A stretch of DNA of 64,000 nucleotides. It comes from Streptomyces armeniacus (lineage in GTDB: Bacteria > Actinomycetota > Actinomycetes > Streptomycetales > Streptomycetaceae). The stretch spans positions 7,529,336 through 7,593,335 of the forward strand of contig NZ_CP031320.1 of NCBI RefSeq assembly GCF_003355155.1. The letters are read 5' to 3'. The position numbers were made by a program, and so were the translations under genes. Of this stretch, positions 61,825 through 64,000 are shown in pieces. The notes beneath the pieces are model-generated. The model did no database searches, was not told the DNA's origin, and saw only the letters and a program-made list of their open reading frames with translations. Position 1 is the stretch's first letter. The number at the start of each line of letters is the position of its first letter.

Positions 61825-62634
61825 CTACTCCTGCTCGGCCACCGTCTTGCCGCCTTCCAGCATCGTCTTCAGTGCCGAAAGGATCATGACCCAGCCGCCG
61901 CTGACGCTGGCCAGCATCTTGCTGTCGGCGCTGTCGAAGCCGTCGTGGATGATCGTCAGTTTGACGCCGAGCGACGCCTCCTCGGCCGGCTCGATCTCGA
62001 ACGTCACCTGCGAACGCTCCTTGCGGGCCTCCTCGAACTCCTCGTCGGACATGCCCAGCATCTCCTGGTGCATGGGCTGGAGCGTGTGCCAGGTGTACGA
62101 CAGCCGCTTGCCGGGCTCGGCCGCCAGCACCCGCTGCCCCAACTCCTCGAACTCCCCGGCCGGATCGGACTTCCACCGCACCGGCGACCCGACCTCCCAG
62201 GTGGACTGCGGGCCGGTGTCACTGAAGTAGACCTTCGTGAACTCCGGCTTGGTCAGCGCCTCGTACAGCTTCTCCGGCGTGGTCTGGATGTAGGTGACGT
62301 AGACGAACTTCGCACTGCTCATGGGGGTGCTTCCTTCCAGGGATCGCTTCAGGGCGGAGAGCGCGTCGAGCCGCCCGCGCTCGTACTGGCCGATCCAGCG
62401 GTCGGCCAGCTCGTGGATGGGCACGGGGTTGAGGTAGTGCAGCTTCTCCCGGCCCTGCCGTACGACGACGACCAGCCGCGCCGCCTCCAGCACCGCCAGG
62501 TGCTTGCTGACGGCCTGCCGGGTCATGTCCAGCCCCTCGCACAGCTCGCGCAGGCTCTGCCCGTTCCGCACGTTGAGCCGGTCGAGCAGCCGCCGCCGGC
62601 TGGCATCACCGAGCGCCTTGAATACGGCGTCCAT
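61825..62634 (-). CDS. ArsR-SRPBCC fusion protein
   Basis: A 269-aa protein. Residues 1-100 form an ArsR winged helix (VFKALGDASRRRLLDRLNVRNGQSLRELCEGLDMTRQAVSKHLAVLEAARLV). Residues 105-269 form an AHSA1-type SRPBCC ligand pocket (FVYVTYIQTTPEKLYEALTKPEFTKVYF, LSYTWHTLQPMHQE, GGWVMILSALKTMLEGG). In many actinobacteria these domains occur as two linked genes; here they are one continuous frame. It is probably an autorepressor sensing a hydrophobic ligand. ATG 62634; the palindrome at 62670-62687 is its likely operator. It converges with the M50 gene and is probably not part of the RiPP cluster. Confidence 0.88.
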   Translation of the reverse strand: MDAVFKALGDASRRRLLDRLNVRNGQSLRELCEGLDMTRQAVSKHLAVLEAARLVVVVRQGREKLHYLNPVPIHELADRWIGQYERGRLDALSALKRSLEGSTPMSSAKFVYVTYIQTTPEKLYEALTKPEFTKVYFSDTGPQSTWEVGSPVRWKSDPAGEFEELGQRVLAAEPGKRLSYTWHTLQPMHQEMLGMSDEEFEEARKERSQVTFEIEPAEEASLGVKLTIIHDGFDSADSKMLASVSGGWVMILSALKTMLEGGKTVAEQE

Positions 62635-62669
62635 GCCTCACCTCTGCCTCTGCCTTTCGCCTCCAGATT

Positions 62670-62687
62670 GGCAACCAAATGGTTGCC
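62670..62687 (-). promoter_or_regulatory. Operator palindrome upstream of the ArsR-SRPBCC gene
   Basis: GGCAACC (62670-62676) and GGTTGCC (62681-62687) flank AAAT, a perfect 7-bp dyad 36 nt upstream of the start codon. A CAACCA..TGGTTG dyad fits an ArsR-type dimer. Confidence 0.65.
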
Positions 62688-62844
62688 TGTCAATCCGGGA
62701 GGGTGGCCAAGGCGGTCACGGGGCGGGCAGCGGCTATCGGCCAGGGAGCCGTCGGCCGGGTGGGGCGGCTCCGTGCGGCGCCGGGCACTCGATGCACTAC
62801 GCTGTGTGTCTGATCCGTCACCCATAGGTTAGGCAGGTGGAACG

Positions 62845-63282
62845 ATGAGCTCCCGTCCGCGTCACGCGAGGACGAAACAGCCCCGCCGCTCGCGTGCGTT
62901 GCTGCGCGCCGGGCTGACCGTTACGGCGGCGGGGGCGGCGGTGATGGCCGGGAGCGGGATGGCCTCCGCCGACACGAGGATCACCGGGGAGGAGACGGGG
63001 CTGCCGATCGGTTCGATCGAGACGGACGCCCTGGAGGATCCCTCGGGTGTCTTGAAGCGGCAGCTGGAGGGGGGCCTTTCGGGGTCGCTCGGGCCCGCGA
63101 AGGACCTTCCGCTCTACCCCCTCGCCGGCACCGCCGTCGACCCGCTCGCGAACTCCGTCGGCGCCCAGGTCGCCGACTTCCAGACGGTCAGCACCGAGGC
63201 CGTCACCGGCCCCCTGGCCTCCGGCTCCACGCTGCGGGAGCTGCCCGTGCTGGGGCAGGTGGCCACCGCGCTGCCGGGCTGA
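62845..63282 (+). CDS. Small secreted protein, unknown function
   Basis: A 145-aa protein with a basic twin-Arg-like N terminus (RHARTKQPRRSRALLRAG), hydrophobic stretch LTVTAAGAAVMAGSGMASA and a signal-peptidase site after ASA. The mature part is about 100 residues (GLPIGSIETDALEDPSGVLKRQLEGG, LYPLAGTAVDPLANSVG) with no Cys and no known motif. It resembles small exported proteins common in Streptomyces. ATG 62845 with AGGTGGAACG upstream. Its divergent neighbour is the ArsR-SRPBCC gene. Confidence 0.75.
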   Translation: MSSRPRHARTKQPRRSRALLRAGLTVTAAGAAVMAGSGMASADTRITGEETGLPIGSIETDALEDPSGVLKRQLEGGLSGSLGPAKDLPLYPLAGTAVDPLANSVGAQVADFQTVSTEAVTGPLASGSTLRELPVLGQVATALPG

Positions 63283-63331
63283 ACGGCCTGAACGGCCTGA
63301 ACGGTCCGAAACGGGCCTCGGTCGTACGGGT

Positions 63332-63841
63332 TCAGTCCGCGGCCGGGGCGTTGGGCACGTAGCCCAGGTCCACCGGGACCGGCGGCGCCCCGGCCCGCCC
63401 CTCGCGCAACGGCGTCAGCAGTGCGGGCAGTTGCGGCGGCCACAGCGGCTCCGGACACCGCGCCAGCTCCGGCGGCGTCCACCAGCGCCAGCGCAGAATG
63501 CCGTCCTCCGCGTGCGCGGCCCGCAGGTCTCCCACGGGTTCCGGCCGGGGTCCCGGCGGCAGGTGGGAGAGATAGATGTGCTCCCACTGCCGTACGGGCA
63601 CGCCCTCCCGCGTGTAGTCGTGCTCCCAGGTGCACAGCAGGGGGCCCGGCTCGACGTCCGTCCAACCCGTCTCCTCGCGCAGCTCCCGCCGCGCGCCCTC
63701 CTAGGGTGTCTCGCCCGGCTCCAGGCCGCCGCCCGGCATGGCCCAGTGGACGCCGACCTCTTCGTTGTCGTAGCGGAACAGGAAGATCGCGCCCTGGGGG
63801 TCGAGGACGGCAATCCGGGCCGCCCGCCTGGGAGTTCGCAT
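63332..63841 (-). pseudogene. NUDIX hydrolase with a nonsense codon in the NUDIX box
   Basis: The frame reads MRTPRRAARIAVLDPQGAIF to GGGLEPGETP, then TAG (63703-63701), then EGARRELREETGWTDVEPG and on to a normal stop. The NUDIX box (G x5 E x7 REUxEExGU) would be complete if the TAG were GAG, a single base change. The C-terminal half, DILRWRWWTPPEL-like to LGYVPNAPAAD, is intact. Family members hydrolyse nucleoside diphosphates linked to another group. It could be a real null allele or a sequencing error. IS630 sequence starts 9 bp upstream of the ATG. Confidence 0.82.
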
Positions 63842-63849
63842 GCGGCCAG

Positions 63850-64000
63850 CCTAGTCTTCTGAGTCGGGAATTCTGTTCAGATGTGTAGGGTTGCCTGGTG
63901 GCGCGTATTGGGCGGCCGAAGGCCGAGTTGATTCTGTCGGAGGAGGAGCGGGCGGCACTGGAGGGGTGGGTGCGGCGCCGTTCCACGCCGCAGGCATGGG
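63850..64000 (+). mobile_element. IS630-family insertion sequence, 5' end (copy 2, continues past window)
   Basis: Starts at CTAG (63851-63854) with the same terminal sequence and transposase start (GTG 63898, MARIGRPKAELILSEEERAAL) as 31123-31273, one mismatch in 151 bp. The window ends inside the transposase, so completeness cannot be judged. Orientation is divergent from the NUDIX gene. Confidence 0.8.

Noticed and set aside
61825..63282. ArsR-SRPBCC and small secreted protein as part of the RiPP cluster
   Set aside because: Different orientation, own operator, generic families, and no RiPP-related domain; adjacency alone is weak.

Overview
The window is very GC-rich chromosomal DNA from an actinomycete, almost certainly Streptomyces or a close relative. 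The evidence is the G/C-ended codon usage, frequent GTG starts, 1-4 base gene overlaps (ATGA/GTGA), an actinobacterial rRNA leader, and familiar Streptomyces gene sets such as proC-ABC-ilvD-ppx, galTEK and a tad pilus locus.

Layout. 1-4.5 kb: end of a SecDF gene, a cold-shock protein with a long leader, a DEAD-box helicase and a SigB-type sigma factor. 4.5-9 kb: PucR regulator, Na+/solute symporter and a truncated thiamine-diphosphate enzyme, abutting a 16S rRNA leader with no 16S gene. 9.4-24 kb: GlxA/AraC regulator and isochorismatase, proC, an ArsR-coiled coil-ABC operon, ilvD, TetR, a sugar-phosphate isomerase-like protein, Ppx/GppA, then an MFS-MaoC-aldehyde dehydrogenase operon. 24-31 kb: membrane PI-PLC-like protein, a PEP hydrolase/Tm-1-like pair, a deaminase, MarR-methyltransferase and rpmE2. 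31-42 kb: IS630 fragment, WYL remnant, dehalogenase-like hydrolase, then a minus-strand tad pilus locus with its own two-component system, Flp pilin, lipoprotein and OmpA protein. 42.4-53 kb: galTEK (galK damaged) divergent from a symporter, an atypical response regulator, a PQQ-propeller protein and an ABC-F ATPase. 53-54.4 kb: P450 fragment and uridine kinase-like gene. 54.5-61.8 kb: a RiPP cluster of the azole-forming (TOMM/LAP) class. 61.8-64 kb: ArsR-SRPBCC fusion, small secreted protein, NUDIX pseudogene and a second IS630 end.

The most interesting system is the RiPP cluster. A 62-residue precursor with a Ser/Thr/Cys/Gly-rich C terminus lies between two complete-looking cyclodehydratases. 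One is split into a C protein and a YcaO protein on the minus strand. The other is a single RRE/C-domain/YcaO fusion on the plus strand. A SagB-type azoline dehydrogenase and a membrane M50 protease with an RRE-like N-terminal domain complete the set. No dedicated transporter or immunity gene is visible. The divergent control region holds a perfect 10-bp inverted repeat, a recognisable promoter and repeated AATCGATTT boxes.

The sequence is not a clean natural continuum. Two stretches (about 42304-42396 and 53138-53220) are recognisable Illumina Nextera adapter with sequencing errors. The 16S leader and IS630 ends look like places where repeats broke the assembly. Genes touching these points (TPP enzyme, WYL protein, galK, P450, the most upstream TadE gene) are cut or chimeric. 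Gene order across about 8.99, 31.27, 42.3-42.4, 53.14-53.22 and 53.45 kb should not be trusted without read mapping. The TOMM cluster lies inside a stretch with no such mark.
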